Assembly: GCA_018873245.2 (NCBI GenBank)
Contig: JAEMBT020000009.1
Span: forward strand, 9,341,288-9,405,287
Direction: 5' to 3'
Source: Archegozetes longisetosus
Taxonomy: Eukaryota; Arthropoda; Arachnida; Sarcoptiformes; Trhypochthoniidae
DNA: 64,000 bases
The notes under the pieces were generated by a model, which did not search any database, had not been told where the DNA came from, and saw only the letters and a program-made list of their open reading frames with translations. Positions 28,446 to 39,996 of the stretch are shown piece by piece (the stretch's first letter is position 1; every line of letters begins with the position of its first letter). The translations under genes and the position numbers were made by a program.

Positions 28446-30175
28446 GGGTAAATCCTAGTTTAGTCCGATCGGCCACTTCCCGACATCCCATCCCATGTGT
28501 AATACATCTTTGGATTCAGCTCATCAATACGAGTAATTTGATACCACACTTGACCATGTCCCATCTGAACCTGACCACTTCTGGCCAACTCCCGACGGGA
28601 GTAGCCAATCCCGCAAGTCGTATATCGTTGAATTCAGCTCACCAAACTGAACAATTTGATACCCCTATTGACCATTTTTGGTCATAAATAACGTCAAAAA
28701 TCAAGATAAACCTATTAACTGGGTTCAATGAATATTCTGTGCAGAGGCCACTCAGCCGAACCCAGAGATCACCAACGTGGAGGTGTGGCTTGACTTGATC
28801 TCCAAAACACAGGACAAACATATACATAGACGCAGACAAACACTTAATGAACTATTTACATATGAATTTTTTTTAATTGTATTTTTATTCTTTTTTTGGA
28901 ATTTTGAATTATATAGTAAATAAATGAAAAAATTTACCAATCCACTATTCGGTCCCAATCATCTTCAACTAGTTCTAATTGGGCTATATTATCATTGGGG
29001 CCTGGATAAACTTACTATATCTGAAACCAATTTTTGAAAAACTTTCCCATAACTGAATTTTTCTTTAAAATAATATAAATATTCAAATTCATATAAATGC
29101 TGAGCAATGCATGATTCTACGAAATTTATTTTTATATGATTTAATTCTATTTTTCATTGCCGCCCATCTAGACTCAATCATATTTGTATTCATTTCGCTA
29201 TTATTAGGGTCCACAAAATGAAGCTTATGGTTGACTGAATAATGATCAATTCCTAACCTATTTTTGACATTGGTATAGACTCTTTCGCAATCTGTTACTA
29301 GAATTGAACCTAATTCTATTCTGATTTCTAATATATAATCTATTACATTAATTTTTCTATTCGGTACCCTAACTATAAAGGCTTGCCTTGTTCTCCTGCA
29401 AACACCGCCTACTATCCATAATCTTTGAGATTCAGTGTTATAAAGTCTACCCCTATTGTACTTTCTATGACAAATCTGAGATTCATCGACCTCAAAAAAA
29501 TCTGAAACAATATGCTTAACCTTTCTCTTTTTTAATTTTTCACCTAGATCATTTTCTTTCTCGTCAAGTTCTGTCTCATATATACCTCCAATTTTCTTAG
29601 GCTGAGAAACAACTATCATTTGAACTTCACGCAAATAACTGAACCAATTAGTAAAAGTATTTTTATCAATTTTTGATTCTATAACTACCTGCTTATGTTT
29701 AAGACTCGCTAAATAACAAAGAATTATGTGTAAACCTTGAGTGAAAGTTATGTGAGAATGTTCAAACCAGGTCCGTTTTAATGGGCTAATACTTTTTTTG
29801 CAATTCTGCTCAGTGCACACGTTTTGTATTGATACTTAAAGCTTATTCTCTATTTGATTGATACAAAATATTTTAATCACACTATGATCACTGAACCCAG
29901 TTGATAGGTTTATCGTGATTTTTGACGTTATTTATGATCGAACATGGTCAATAGGGGTATCAAATTGTTCAGTTCCTTGAGCTGAATTCCACGATATATG
30001 ACTTGCGGGGATTGGCCACTCCCGTCGGGAGTTGGCCAGAAGTGGTCAGGTTCGGGTGGGACATGGTCAAATGTGGTATCAAATTACTCGTATTGATGAG
30101 CTGAATCCAACGATGTATTACACATGGGGGTGGGATGTCGGGAAGCGGCTGATCGGACTAAACTAGGACTTACCC
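28446..30175 (-). mobile_element. Merlin (IS1016-like) DNA transposon, 1.73 kb
   Basis: Long inverted repeats at about 28446-28726 and 29892-30175 begin GGGTAAATCCTAGTTTAGTC on the left and GGGTAAGTCCTAGTTTAGTC from the right. They enclose a Merlin-type transposase on the minus strand. Each repeat contains two copies of a sub-motif with TTCAGCTCA and AATTTGATACC. The flanking 8-9 bases do not match (CCAGAAGA and ACTTTCTG), although the host sequence on both sides is mariner transposase. This points to a deletion at one edge after insertion, or to an insertion coupled to a deletion. Confidence 0.88.
29089..29820 (-). CDS. Merlin transposase (DDE), N-terminally short
   Basis: The frame has 243 residues. 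It shows the Merlin/IS1016 catalytic pattern: VDESQICHRKYNRGR with D112, LVTDCERVY with D177, and NHKLHFVD followed by NTNMIESRWAAMK with E216. The second and third acidic residues are 38 residues apart, as expected. The start (CTEQNCKKSIS, WFEHSHIT) corresponds to the region just after the usual N-terminal zinc-binding segment. Upstream of the ATG the same frame meets a stop within a few codons, so the protein lacks part of that segment and may be inactive. No other disabling change is visible in the catalytic core. Confidence 0.85.
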   Translation of the reverse strand: MCTEQNCKKSISPLKRTWFEHSHITFTQGLHIILCYLASLKHKQVVIESKIDKNTFTNWFSYLREVQMIVVSQPKKIGGIYETELDEKENDLGEKLKKRKVKHIVSDFFEVDESQICHRKYNRGRLYNTESQRLWIVGGVCRRTRQAFIVRVPNRKINVIDYILEIRIELGSILVTDCERVYTNVKNRLGIDHYSVNHKLHFVDPNNSEMNTNMIESRWAAMKNRIKSYKNKFRRIMHCSAFI

Positions 30176-30671
30176 ACTTTCTGAGCGCTGGGAGCAAGTC
30201 ATTCAGAGTTGTGGGGAGTATATTGTATAATCATAATATCATTTATAAAATATAATAAAAACTTCTTGAAAATTAGAATTCTCAATGTTTCTGAATACAT
30301 GTAATACTTGTCCATTGCAGTCAATGACAAAAACATTTTTCAAACAAGTGTTTGAGTATTATTAGATTTCGTGCTGCAGCTATACATTTCAATTATTGAG
30401 TAATTTACATACCATTAAATACAGATGTGATAAATTGAATTTCACTGTAAAAAAGAAAAACTAATTAGTTCTTTTACCTTTGTTACGGAGAGAAAAACAC
30501 TTTAATTAAAACCAGATGTGGTAAAAACGGTTTTAACATCAAATTTGAATGAATAAGTGTTTGAGCCTTTCAAAATTTACTGAACATAACATTTATTGAT
30601 TAATTTATAACTTCGTCATAACAATATTTCCGTCTTTGACAATAAAATTGATAACAGTATCGATAATAATA

Positions 30672-31195
30672 CTATTAGATGGAATCAATGAAAATCGGAA
30701 TTTCATATCTTTAAAACTATATTTAATAGAGAAATAATAATTATATATCTAATGAATATATTCGCCTCCCGTCTGGTTGACAAGGGCCTAGCGAGGTCAG
30801 AGGTTACACTTACCAGTATCACTAATTTGTAAATTCACTTCTTTCTTATAACTTGTTCGAAAGTAGCATCAAACTAAAATTAATTTGCAAATTTTTAAAA
30901 ATTTCATCTGACTTGGTTATTTTGACTTGCAAAATAAACAATTTCCAAGAATAAAGAAACAAAAAAACCAAAAGTTATGAAAATGAAGTTCAACTTCATA
31001 CTGTGTACTCAAAAGTTTTAAGTGGGAAATCAGTCTAAACGATAGCGCCATTGGTATGTGTAACCTCTGACCCCGTTGGGCCTTTGTCAACCAAACCGGA
31101 GACGAATATATTCATTATATATGTAATTATTATTTTGCCATTAAATATTCTTTTGAAGATATGAAATCCCGGTTTTCACTGATTCCATCTAATAG
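30672..31195. mobile_element. MITE with about 170-bp inverted repeats inserted in GMC copy A exon
   Basis: The ends CTATTAGATGGAATCA and TGATTCCATCTAATAG are flanked by TA (30670-30671, 31196-31197). The homology between arms continues inward for about 170 bp (ATGAATATATTCG, GTCAGAGGTTAC). The duplicated GMC copy B has no insertion at this position (38833-38842), which fixes the boundaries. It interrupts the first coding exon of GMC copy A. Confidence 0.85.
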
Positions 31196-31832
31196 TAAGA
31201 GAACTCATCCATAAAAGTATTGAGAATCGGATAATATGGTATGATAGCTATGATTTTATAGTGATCGGTGCGGGTTCTGCTGGAGCTGTAGTGGCTATGA
31301 GATTGACTGAAACCAAAAATATCAAAGTATTACTACTTGAAGCTGGAAGACCACAGAGTGCGATAACTGATATTTCACAAGCGGCTCTATATTTGCTGAA
31401 CTCGAAATATGGCTGGAAGTATAAAACAGTTCCATAACAATTTATGGGTTTATCATATATTGATAGACGTGTGCCTGAACCAAGAGGTAAAGTGATTGGC
31501 GGCACTTCTTCTATCAATGTTATGAATTATAACAGAGGAAACAAAAGAGATTTTGATAACTGGGCCAAAACTTATGGTGCGATCGGTTGGAATTATAGCG
31601 AGGTGTTGCCTTATTTTATTAAATCTGAAAATAAGTGATATTATGATTATTAACGAGAATCCTGGATATCACGGAACTAAAGGACCAGTTGGTGTATCTT
31701 CTCCTCAAAATCCAGATCCCATTCTATTGGTATATCAAAAAGTAATCAATAATTTAGGGATAAAAATTCAATTCTCTCTCACTCAGATAAAAATCAAGCA
31801 TTGCACATCAGCCATATAGAGAAAATAGACTT

Positions 31833-32009
31833 ATGAAGCAACTAGCAGAACTTGTTGTTAACACTATTGACCAACTTGATGCAGAACTGGAAGCTAAAGA
31901 GAATAGAATAAGTGTGCTTGGGGAAGAACTAAACGATATCAATATATATAACGAAGCTAAAGCTAGTGCACTACTCAATAAAAAAATGTACCATAAGTTC
32001 TATAAATAG
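31833..32009 (+). CDS. Small coiled-coil-like ORF, 58 residues, unknown
   Basis: The open frame starts MKQLAELVV and is rich in Leu, Glu, Asn and Lys in heptad-like spacing, ending KKMYHKFYK. It sits between two fragments of GMC copy A, in sequence absent from copy B. Its composition looks coding (few AT-only codons), but I cannot name a family. It may be a captured exon or a transposon gene fragment. Confidence 0.3.
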   Translation: MKQLAELVVNTIDQLDAELEAKENRISVLGEELNDINIYNEAKASALLNKKMYHKFYK

Positions 32010-32961
32010 AGAAAGACCTAAGAGACGCTTTGAAACACTCAAAATATACAAAATCTCATAGAAAAACTATGGTATAATTAAATGCATCCTCCATCTAGTT
32101 TGAAATAAAGACATTAATCATACAATACTCTAGGTACAATTATAGACTATGAAATTTCCTAGAGTTTTACTGATTATTATCAAAAATCACTTTAAACCTT
32201 AATTTAGTGAAATAAAAGTTTGTTGACTGACTACTAGTATTTGAAAATGAAAATATAAGTAAACTTTAGGTGTAATCTATTATTAATAACGAAAATGGCA
32301 TTACTACTACATAACTTTAGTCATGTTGTTATCATTTTGATATCAGACTTTATAGAAATTATGCTCTTAAACAAAATAAATCAATTGATTCATAAACAAA
32401 ACGGTTTCTCATTTCACAATAGATAAGTTTTGATAATAATAAATTAATATTTATATTTTAATTTATATATTTTCTTTAAAGGGTTAACTTTATTAGTATT
32501 CAACTCATGGGAATTAGTAAACTTTTTAAATAAATCTTCTTTTCAAAATTTGTATTTTATCTACCATATATAAAGCTTGAGACAATAAATGTTTTACTTA
32601 AAAATTTAGCCCTAAAATGTTAGCTTCTTATCTCTTATAGTGTTCCCAGGTCTCAAGTTGGATAATATAACTTGAGAATAGAATCTCAAGTTATAAATTT
32701 TGGCAAAAAACTCAATGCATATTATGCACTAAACTGTAAACTAATGTCACTTATGATAAGCAATCAATACTGACAATAATCGGTTAGTGCATAGAATGTG
32801 TTTATACACAGAATCTAATTATTAAAATAGCTTTGTGGAAATGTTTTGCATAAAAATCTGTGATTTGATAACAAATTATTTTAATGATAGCATCAATGAG
32901 TCGTTTGATTAACGTTATCAGTAAACAAATACTATTTGTGATTGATATAATTGTGGTTAAA

Positions 32962-33264
32962 ATGAGTTCACCAAAGAAGAAGAAACTTTATTGGACTCGT
33001 TTTCAAGACAATTGGTTAGAGAAGAGTGACTTCAGAGAGTGGTTAGTGAAGAGGAATGAGTTCACAGCTGGTTGTCGTTATTGCGACATTGATTTGACGG
33101 TCAAATACTATGGCATTGCGGCTCTCAGTGACCACAATAGCCTAATTTTATTAAAGCTGAAAATAATAGTGACATCAGGATTATTAACGAGAATCCTGGA
33201 TATTACGGAACTAAAGGACCACTTGGTGTATCTTCTCCTCAAAATCAAGATCCTATCCTATTAG
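32962..33264 (+). pseudogene. BED/C2H2-type zinc-finger fragment joined to GMC sequence
   Basis: From the Met at 32962 (an in-frame ATG at 32884 also exists) the frame reads MSSPKKKKLYWTRFQDNWLE, then WLVKRNEF, CRYC and, about 20 residues on, DHN. The pattern F..W......F..W.......C.YC...........L..H is that of BED-like zinc fingers found in hAT-type transposases and their host derivatives. At about 33140 the sequence switches to GMC oxidoreductase DNA in a different frame, so the tail after SDHN is not native. The rest of the zinc-finger gene is not in the window. Confidence 0.5.
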
Positions 33265-33604
33265 TATGTCAAAAAGTAATAAATAGTTTAGGGGTAAAAA
33301 CTACAGATGTAAACGGTCCACAACAATTGGGAACAAGTATTTTACAGTCAAATATAAAGAATGGCTTAAGATCTAGTACTGGAAACACTTATATCGATCC
33401 CAATCCACATCCTCATAATTTACATATTTTAACAAAATCTTTTGTCTTAAAAATATTGTTCAAAAATTCGAGTAAAGGAATAACTACTTATGGAGTTGTG
33501 TTTATGAAAAACGGTCGAAAGTATACTGTTAAGTAACGAACAAAGAAGTGATCGTATCTGCAGGCAAATAAGTATTAATTGTTCAACTTTTTAAGTATAG
33601 ATAG

Positions 33605-34366
33605 TAGAGCCCCAAATGGAAGTCCCGCATTGCGGGAGTTCCATGGAACCTGCGGGAATCCCCCGGGAACGGGAGGGATTGGGACTAAAATTTTTAAGTG
33701 CGGGATGGGACGAGACTCCCTCAAAGAAAGTGCATTACCGCAAATTCCCCCAACTCTCGCACTGTACAAATCCGTACTTAACTATTATTTGAACAAACTG
33801 TAATTTAACACCAAAACTGAATGATATGAAATGACAACATACTTCATAATAAAAATTAATAGATTATAATCAAATTTGAATAACTGTTAGTTTAAATCAA
33901 CAAAAAAATTCATAAAGTTTTGCATATTTATTGCAAATATTCAGTGAAAAAGTAACATTAGTTTTTGTTTTTAAGCCAAATTTTGAATTCGTTTTAATCA
34001 GATATATTTGCGTTCAATCAAAGACTATAACTGTTGACCAATTCGTTATCGGTTTAACGAGCAATTAGTAAATGACTTCAATGATTTGGATAAAATTCAG
34101 GTATTCATTGATTGATTTAAGTGTTATTAATTTTATTTTTTGAATAAAATTGTTTTTCAGTTAATAAATGTCTCGAAATTAGTCTAAAATAGTAATCACA
34201 AGAACGTTTATATTTTCAATTATATGATTAAAATAAATAGAATTTTTCAATCGAATTTTGACTGCGGGAAAATTGCAGGAATTGCGGGAAGAGACGGGAG
34301 CGTAACTGAACTCTTGCGGGAGTGGGACGGGACGGAAATCAAAATTTTTCAAAATTTGGGGCTCTA
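33605..34366. mobile_element. hAT-type MITE, 762 bp, in the GMC copy A intron
   Basis: The ends are TAGAGCCCCAAAT and ATTTGGGGCTCTA. The flanks ATAGATAG (33597-33604) and ATATATAG (34367-34374) match at 7 of 8 bases, the duplication size of hAT elements. Both ends carry GCGGGA/TCCCGC-rich subterminal sequence. Open frames inside are not coding. Confidence 0.78.
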
Positions 34367-36149
34367 ATATATAGTCTTGGATAATAGATGTTCGTAGAGT
34401 GAAAAATTAGTTACATTAATACAGTTTAATACCGTTACTAATGAACATTTGATTAAATTGAGTCGTGTGTGAGTTTTACTCAATAATTGGTGATTGATTT
34501 GTGATCAAAATTGGTTGAACACTGCTTTAGATTTTCTAAATTTTTCATTTAAATTACAATTACTTATAAAATATTGCATTTTTATAACAGGCGTTCTCAC
34601 TGAATGAGTATTGATTGCTGAACACAATTCGTATCCTTATGCTAGTCTTTTATAGATAATGAGTATCTTAAAGCAACTGAAAACTCAAAAGTACAATATC
34701 GATGAGAAGAAATTCTGAATCTTAATTACAAAATAAGTGAAAAATAAGAAAATATTGGACGAATCAACTTTGTAGAAAAATGACTAGAACCTAAAGTCTT
34801 ACAAGAGACAAAGTTTACATGAAAATAAACACTAAAATAAATTAGACTTCAGAAAAGATCTCAAACAACCAGCATGAGTGTTGAAACTATCAAGAGTTTT
34901 ACCATCTCAATTTGTCTGAAATTAATAAGCTTGCTTCATCTACTGACCTCATGATTTTATATTTCTGAAATATCGAAACATTCGTCCATTTACAATACAA
35001 GTTCGATTCATAATTAAAGCTTTTGCTTAATGTTTATAACTTGTCAGTGCCGAAAATCAAGACTAGAGATTGTTTCTATGTTCATATGTGAAGTCAACTG
35101 TATCGAAATGACTTCTTATCTTTTTTTGTTTCAACATCTATTGTCTGAAACTTTACACTAGTCTTTGATACTAATTTAATATATTTATCAAAAGGTGCCA
35201 TAAGTTCTCCTCAAATACTAATGCTGTCAGGAGTTGGACCGAAAGATCACCTAAAAGAATTGGGAATACCGTTAATAGCAGACCTTCCAGTTGGTGACAA
35301 TCTGAAAGATCATCCAATTGTCACACTTTATTCCTTAATTAGAAACGATAGTTTGGTCAATACTACTCCCGAACTAAATGTCGATCAGCTATACGAACTT
35401 TATATCAATAAATCTGGACCTTTGTCCCAAGTTCCGGATTTATTAACATATTATAGCACTGGAAGTAATTCAGATAATGAATGGCCGAACACAGCCTTAT
35501 ATGCATTCGTCGCAAAGTTCAGTACAAACCTGACTGAAACAATCTCTGAATATGGGTCTGACATAAGTCAATGTAATGAAAATTTTAAACAGTTTTTAGG
35601 CCAAAACTGTTTAGTTTCAGAATCCAGTACTCCAGTAATAACTAGAGTTCGAAGCCATGGTTCCATTCGATTGTCTTCGACCAATCCTTTCGAGCATCCA
35701 TTAATTGACCCTAAATTTCTATCAAATCCTCAGGATTTAGAAGACTTAGTAGAAATAACGAAATTTTTGTTCTTTATTTTGCAAAAGACTTCGTTTGCAG
35801 AACAAGTGATTATTTCTTCGAAACCTATTCCCGGATGTGCTTACTGTCGAAATCAACCTCTTTATGAATGCGACTCTTATATTCGATGCATTTATAGACG
35901 AATTGGTGAATCATGTTATCATCCAGTAGGCACTTGTCGAATGGAGTCTGTTCATAGAAATGATGTTGTAGTCAATGAGAGGCTTAAAGTTAAAGGCATT
36001 TCAAGACTTCGTGTTATCGATACTTCAATAATGTCTGAACTGATTAATGCGAACACAAACGCAGCCACGATTATGATCGGCGAATATGGCTCTCAAATGA
36101 TTAAGCAAGACTATAATCTCTGAATTCTAATCGACTTTCTAAGAAACAA

Positions 36150-37890
36150 TATGAATTACAATCCAGATTTTCAAGCCTCATACTATAATAACTTGTAGTG
36201 AAAGATTATTTAATATTTTTCTAATAATTATACTTTTAAATTGAATTTATTTCTCGAAAATTACCTTAATCTCGAAATCCATTCATTGATTGCTAAATCT
36301 GTAGATGTGATGTAACTATATAAATAAGAAATAAATTGATTACACTTTTGCACGTTCAACAAACAGAAAATTATTTATTGTTTCTATTAATTCGAATAAA
36401 TTGCGTACAACGCTCTCACATTTTACTTAAAATAGACGTTTAATTGAATAGTACAAATTTTAAAAACTAATCATATCTTGCTTAAAAAGTCTTCCAATTT
36501 CAAAGATTACTGATTAAAAACATCTAATAGGATATAAATAAACAAATTTTATTAAACGGCGTAAAATAAGTTTTTACTTACTTGCTTGCATTTTCACTTA
36601 AAATTTGCGTTTTGGCATGCTGATTCTAATGCTTCAGAGTTTTAATACTTGACCTTAAATATTTAGCTGTAATCCTTATAATCATAAGCTTATTCAGCCA
36701 CATATTTCTCTCAGAAATTGGAATTCAAACTATTCTATGGAGATTTCAAGACCTTTGAACAATTTCTCGTAATAATTTGTACAATGATTTCCTTAACTTC
36801 TTATCTATAGATTTAAAAAATTTCAATCACGAGTAACCTCAGTTAATTCTGAATAAAATCACTAGTCGCTTATTAGAAAAGATTACTCTAGTTTTTAACA
36901 TACGGAAACTTTAGTTTGAAATCAATCTAAAATACTTTAAATCTTGTTAATATTGAATTACAACAGTAATGACAACATTAGTTGATGTTTTGCGTTCTTA
37001 TATATAGCATAATTTTGAGGAAAACACAAATAATACATGCTTATTTCCATGTTTATTTCAAGAAGTTTTTGTGTTTTTAAGAACTTTTTTAGAAATTAGA
37101 ACGTGCTTATAATCTGCCGTTTAATTATTATATGAAAATGTATATAAATAAAATATTTCTCGTATATTTGATTATTATTAACATCATTTCTTTAAGAAAC
37201 TTCGTCAATTCAAAGGTGAGCACCTCCGGAAACTAATGGCCCGCGTAAAGACCAAAGCCCAAAAATCTTCGAACCATGGTGCAGATTTTATTATTAGAAT
37301 GATTATTCGATTAATATCGAATTGTATTTGAAAATAATGAAATCGTTATTTTTACAAACACTTTACAAATCCTAGCAGAAAATGCCTATACCTTTACTAA
37401 TGTTCTTTTCAATAGCTCAGGACAGCTTAATTAATATTATCACAACGTTAGTGTCCTAAAGCGATCACTAGTTAGGTTAGGCAAATTTTCTAATATCTCA
37501 TCATATTCAAGATTCAGAAACTTTTTCTATCTAGACTTTGGTCTTCCACGACAGTTAACAAATGATTATTCTTATAAGGGAAGAGACTACTGCCTGTCAC
37601 TGATTTAGATCACTTATTATGAAAACCACAGCAAGTTTTCATCAAACGCTTAAATAACAGTAAAATATTATTCTCAGTCACATCATTGGAACTGAATAAA
37701 GGACTGTTTTGTAATCTATACCCAAAAGTAATATGTCGTTTCATCCAGGACATAGAACTGAGTAATTTAATGCCACACTCGACCATCTTTTACCCAAATG
37801 AACAATTTCTTTACGAACTATAAGCTCACAGTCATCGTGTGCAGAATATGTTCTTGAACACACTCGAAAAATGAATTCTATCAATTTTAA
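36150..37890. other. Downstream flank of GMC copy A and spacer
   Basis: The first 250 bp or so (to about 36400) are related to the sequence after copy B (40020-40270), so the duplication extends past the gene. The rest is AT-rich without recognised genes, except a possible orphan signal-peptide exon at 37132-37215. Confidence 0.5.
37132..37215 (+). CDS. Possible orphan signal-peptide exon
   Basis: ATG is followed by 27 codons reading MKMYINKIFLVYLIIINII and ending NSK, a good signal peptide. The last codon is AAG and the next bases are GTGAGC, a consensus donor. No matching downstream exon was found before the GMC copy B start, which has its own N-terminus. It may be the relic of a lost gene or a chance match. 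Confidence 0.25.
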
Positions 37891-37914
37891 TTCGACGGTA
37901 TCCAAAAGGACAAT

Positions 37915-38788
37915 CTTTCAACTTAAATTTAGGATCATCGTGAATAAATGTTTTGTATGTTCCATGCCTCATGTTTTAATCTCTTAGTGAATTATTTTGA
38001 TATGTCGTCTGCATTCTAGATTCATGTTTTACAGAAACATTTCTATTGGGGTTCAATGAACTTATTCAGACCGAAAAATACAAAACAAATGTTATCGCAG
38101 ATCAGAAAATCGAGTAATTTTAATTCTAGTTTTGATGAAAATTATTGATCTATTAAAACGCACCAATTTGACCTAATCTAGTTTATTAGTTTAGTCATAT
38201 TCATTATCGAATTTTTTCCATTTATCTCGTTCAATAAATATTTCGATAAATAATCTTAAAAGATAAATATCTGATCGAGTAATTTTCCGATTTCATAAAG
38301 TTTTGCAACATTTTCCATATTACTTCTGTTTTGAGATTTATTCTGTTGAAACTTTTCATGAAATGATTTAAGTTAATTCAAATGATTAAATGATACTTTA
38401 TTTAATTTTCTAAATTATTATTAAGAATAAACATTTCATGTAATCCGTCTACTAGTCCATTGCAGTTGATGACAGAAACACATCTTTAAAACAAGTATTA
38501 ATTACAGACTATTATAGGTTTAATTTTATTTCGTACTGCAACCATACATCTGATTAATTAATTTATATATCATTGAATACAGAGTTGATAAATTGAATTT
38601 CACTGTAAAAAAAGAAAATACTAATTAGTTCTTTTACCTCTGTTACTCAGAGAAAAATACTTTAATCAAAAGCAGATGTGGTCTAAAAAGTAGTTTTAAG
38701 CATCAAATTGGAACGAATAACTGTTAGAGCGTCTCAGAATTAACTCAATATAGTGTTTGTTGGTTAATTTATAACTTCGTTCATAACT
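37915..38788. repeat. Left flank of duplicated block, copy B
   Basis: This block is related to copy A sequences at 27030-27700 and 30305-30640. It has no mariner element: where copy A has the element between TA dinucleotides, copy B reads straight through at about 38453 (CTAGTCCATTGCAG). It therefore preserves the pre-insertion site. Confidence 0.8.
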
Positions 38789-39996
38789 ATGATATTTCCA
38801 TCTTTGACAATAAAATGGATAACAGTATCGATTATAATACTACAAAGAGAACTCATTCATAAAAGTATTGAGAATAAGAAAAAATGGTGTGACAGCTATG
38901 ATTTTATAGTGATCGGCGCTGGTTCTGCTGGAGCTGTTGTGGCTATGAGATTGACTGAAAACAAAAACATCAAGGTATTACTTCTTGAAGCTGGAGAACC
39001 ACAGAGTGTAATAACTGATATTCCACAAGCGTTTCCATATTTAGTGAACTCAGAATATGACTGGAAGTATAAAACAGTTCCACAAAAATTTATGGGTTTG
39101 TCAAATATTGATAGACGTGTGGCTGAAACGAAAGGTAAAGTGATTGGTGGCTCTTCCTCTATCAATAATATGGATTATAACAGAAGAAACAAAAGAGACT
39201 TTGATAACTGGGCCAAAACTTATGATGCAATCGGTTGGAATTATGACAAGGTGTTGCCTTATTTTATTAAAGCTGAAAATAATAGTGATATCAGGATTGT
39301 TAACGAAAATCCTGGATATCACGGAACTAAAGGAATTATAGCACTGGAAATAATTCAGATAAATGGCCGAACACAGCCTTATATGCATTCGTTATAAAGT
39401 TCAGTACAAACTTGACTGAAGCAGTCTCTTCATATGGATCTGACGTAAGTCAATGGAAAGAATATATGACACAATTTTTAGGCCAAAACTGTTTAGTTTC
39501 GGAACCATTTCTAACTAGAGTTAGAAGCCATGGTTCCATTCGATTGTCTTCGATCAATCCTTTCGAGCATCCATTAATTAATCCCAAATATCTGTCAAAT
39601 CCTCAAGACTTAGAAAATTTAGTAGGAATAACGAAATTTTTGTTCTTTATTTTGCAAAAGAGTTCGTTTGCAGAACAAGTGATTATTTCTTCGAAACCTA
39701 TTCCCGGATGTGTTTACTGTCGCAATAAACCACTTTATGAATGCGATTCTTATATTCGATGCATTTGTAGACAAATTGGTAGATCAGCTTATCATCCAGT
39801 AGGCACTTGTCGAATGGGTTCTATTCATAGAAATGATGTTGTAGTCAATGAGAGGCTTAAAGTTAAAGGCATTTCAAGACTTCGTGTTATCGATGCTTCA
39901 ATAATGCCTGAACTGATTAATGCGAATCCAAACGCAGCCACGATTATGATCGGCGAATATGGCTCTCAAATGATTAAACAAGATTATGGTCTCTGA
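38789..39996 (+). pseudogene. GMC oxidoreductase, copy B, internally deleted
   Basis: The start is intact: MIFPSLTIKWITVSIIILQ looks like a signal or anchor segment, then the FAD-binding motif GAGSAGAVVAMRLT, LLLEAGEP and GGSSSIN. After NPGYHGTKG at about 39335 the sequence jumps to the exon-3 region (TTATAGCACTGGAA...). This removes all of the middle part, the intron and about 170 codons, and leaves the rest out of frame. The C-terminal part (39412-39996) keeps YHPVGTCRM and NAATIMIGE and ends naturally. The junction shares the bases TTATAGCACTGGAA with copy A exon 3, which fits a deletion at a short match. No full enzyme can be made from this copy. Confidence 0.85.

Larger units (their letters stand above)
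27742..30304. mobile_element. mariner-like element with a nested Merlin element
   Basis: Perfect 26-bp inverted ends lie at 27742-27767 and 30279-30304 (they begin TTACATGTATTCAGAAACAT) and are flanked by TA at 27740-27741 and 30305-30306. Fragments of a mariner transposase lie at both sides of the Merlin element inside it. The duplicated block near 38450 has no such element, only ...TAGTCCATTGCAG, so it inserted after the segmental duplication or only in this copy. Confidence 0.85.
30640..36123 (+). pseudogene. GMC oxidoreductase, copy A, disabled
   Basis: Recognisable parts are as follows. 30640-30671 and 31196-31640 hold the N-terminus with the FAD-binding motif GAGSAGAVVAMRLT, LLLEAG and [11 protein letters not shown]. 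33139-33563 holds a middle part (NPGYYGTKGPLGVSSPQN, then STGNTYIDPNPHPHNLHIL and KEVIVSAG). 35193-36123 holds the C-terminal part (MLSGVGPKDHLKELGIP, active-site YHPVGTCRM, NAATIMIGE) with a natural stop. Copy A has no start codon where copy B has one, a MITE in exon 1, an in-frame stop at about 31435 (KTVP*), a short deletion at about 31633, and a frame change just before KEVIVSAG. GMC enzymes oxidise alcohols or sugars with FAD; secreted forms are common in arthropods. The break between 31820 and 33139 contains unrelated sequence, with part of the GMC segment present on both sides. The last exon alone is still open for 300 residues. Confidence 0.85.

Noticed and set aside
33575..33803. Open frames on both strands with a Pro/Gly-rich composition
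   Set aside because: They lie in the GC-rich subterminal part of the hAT-type MITE and start or end outside it.
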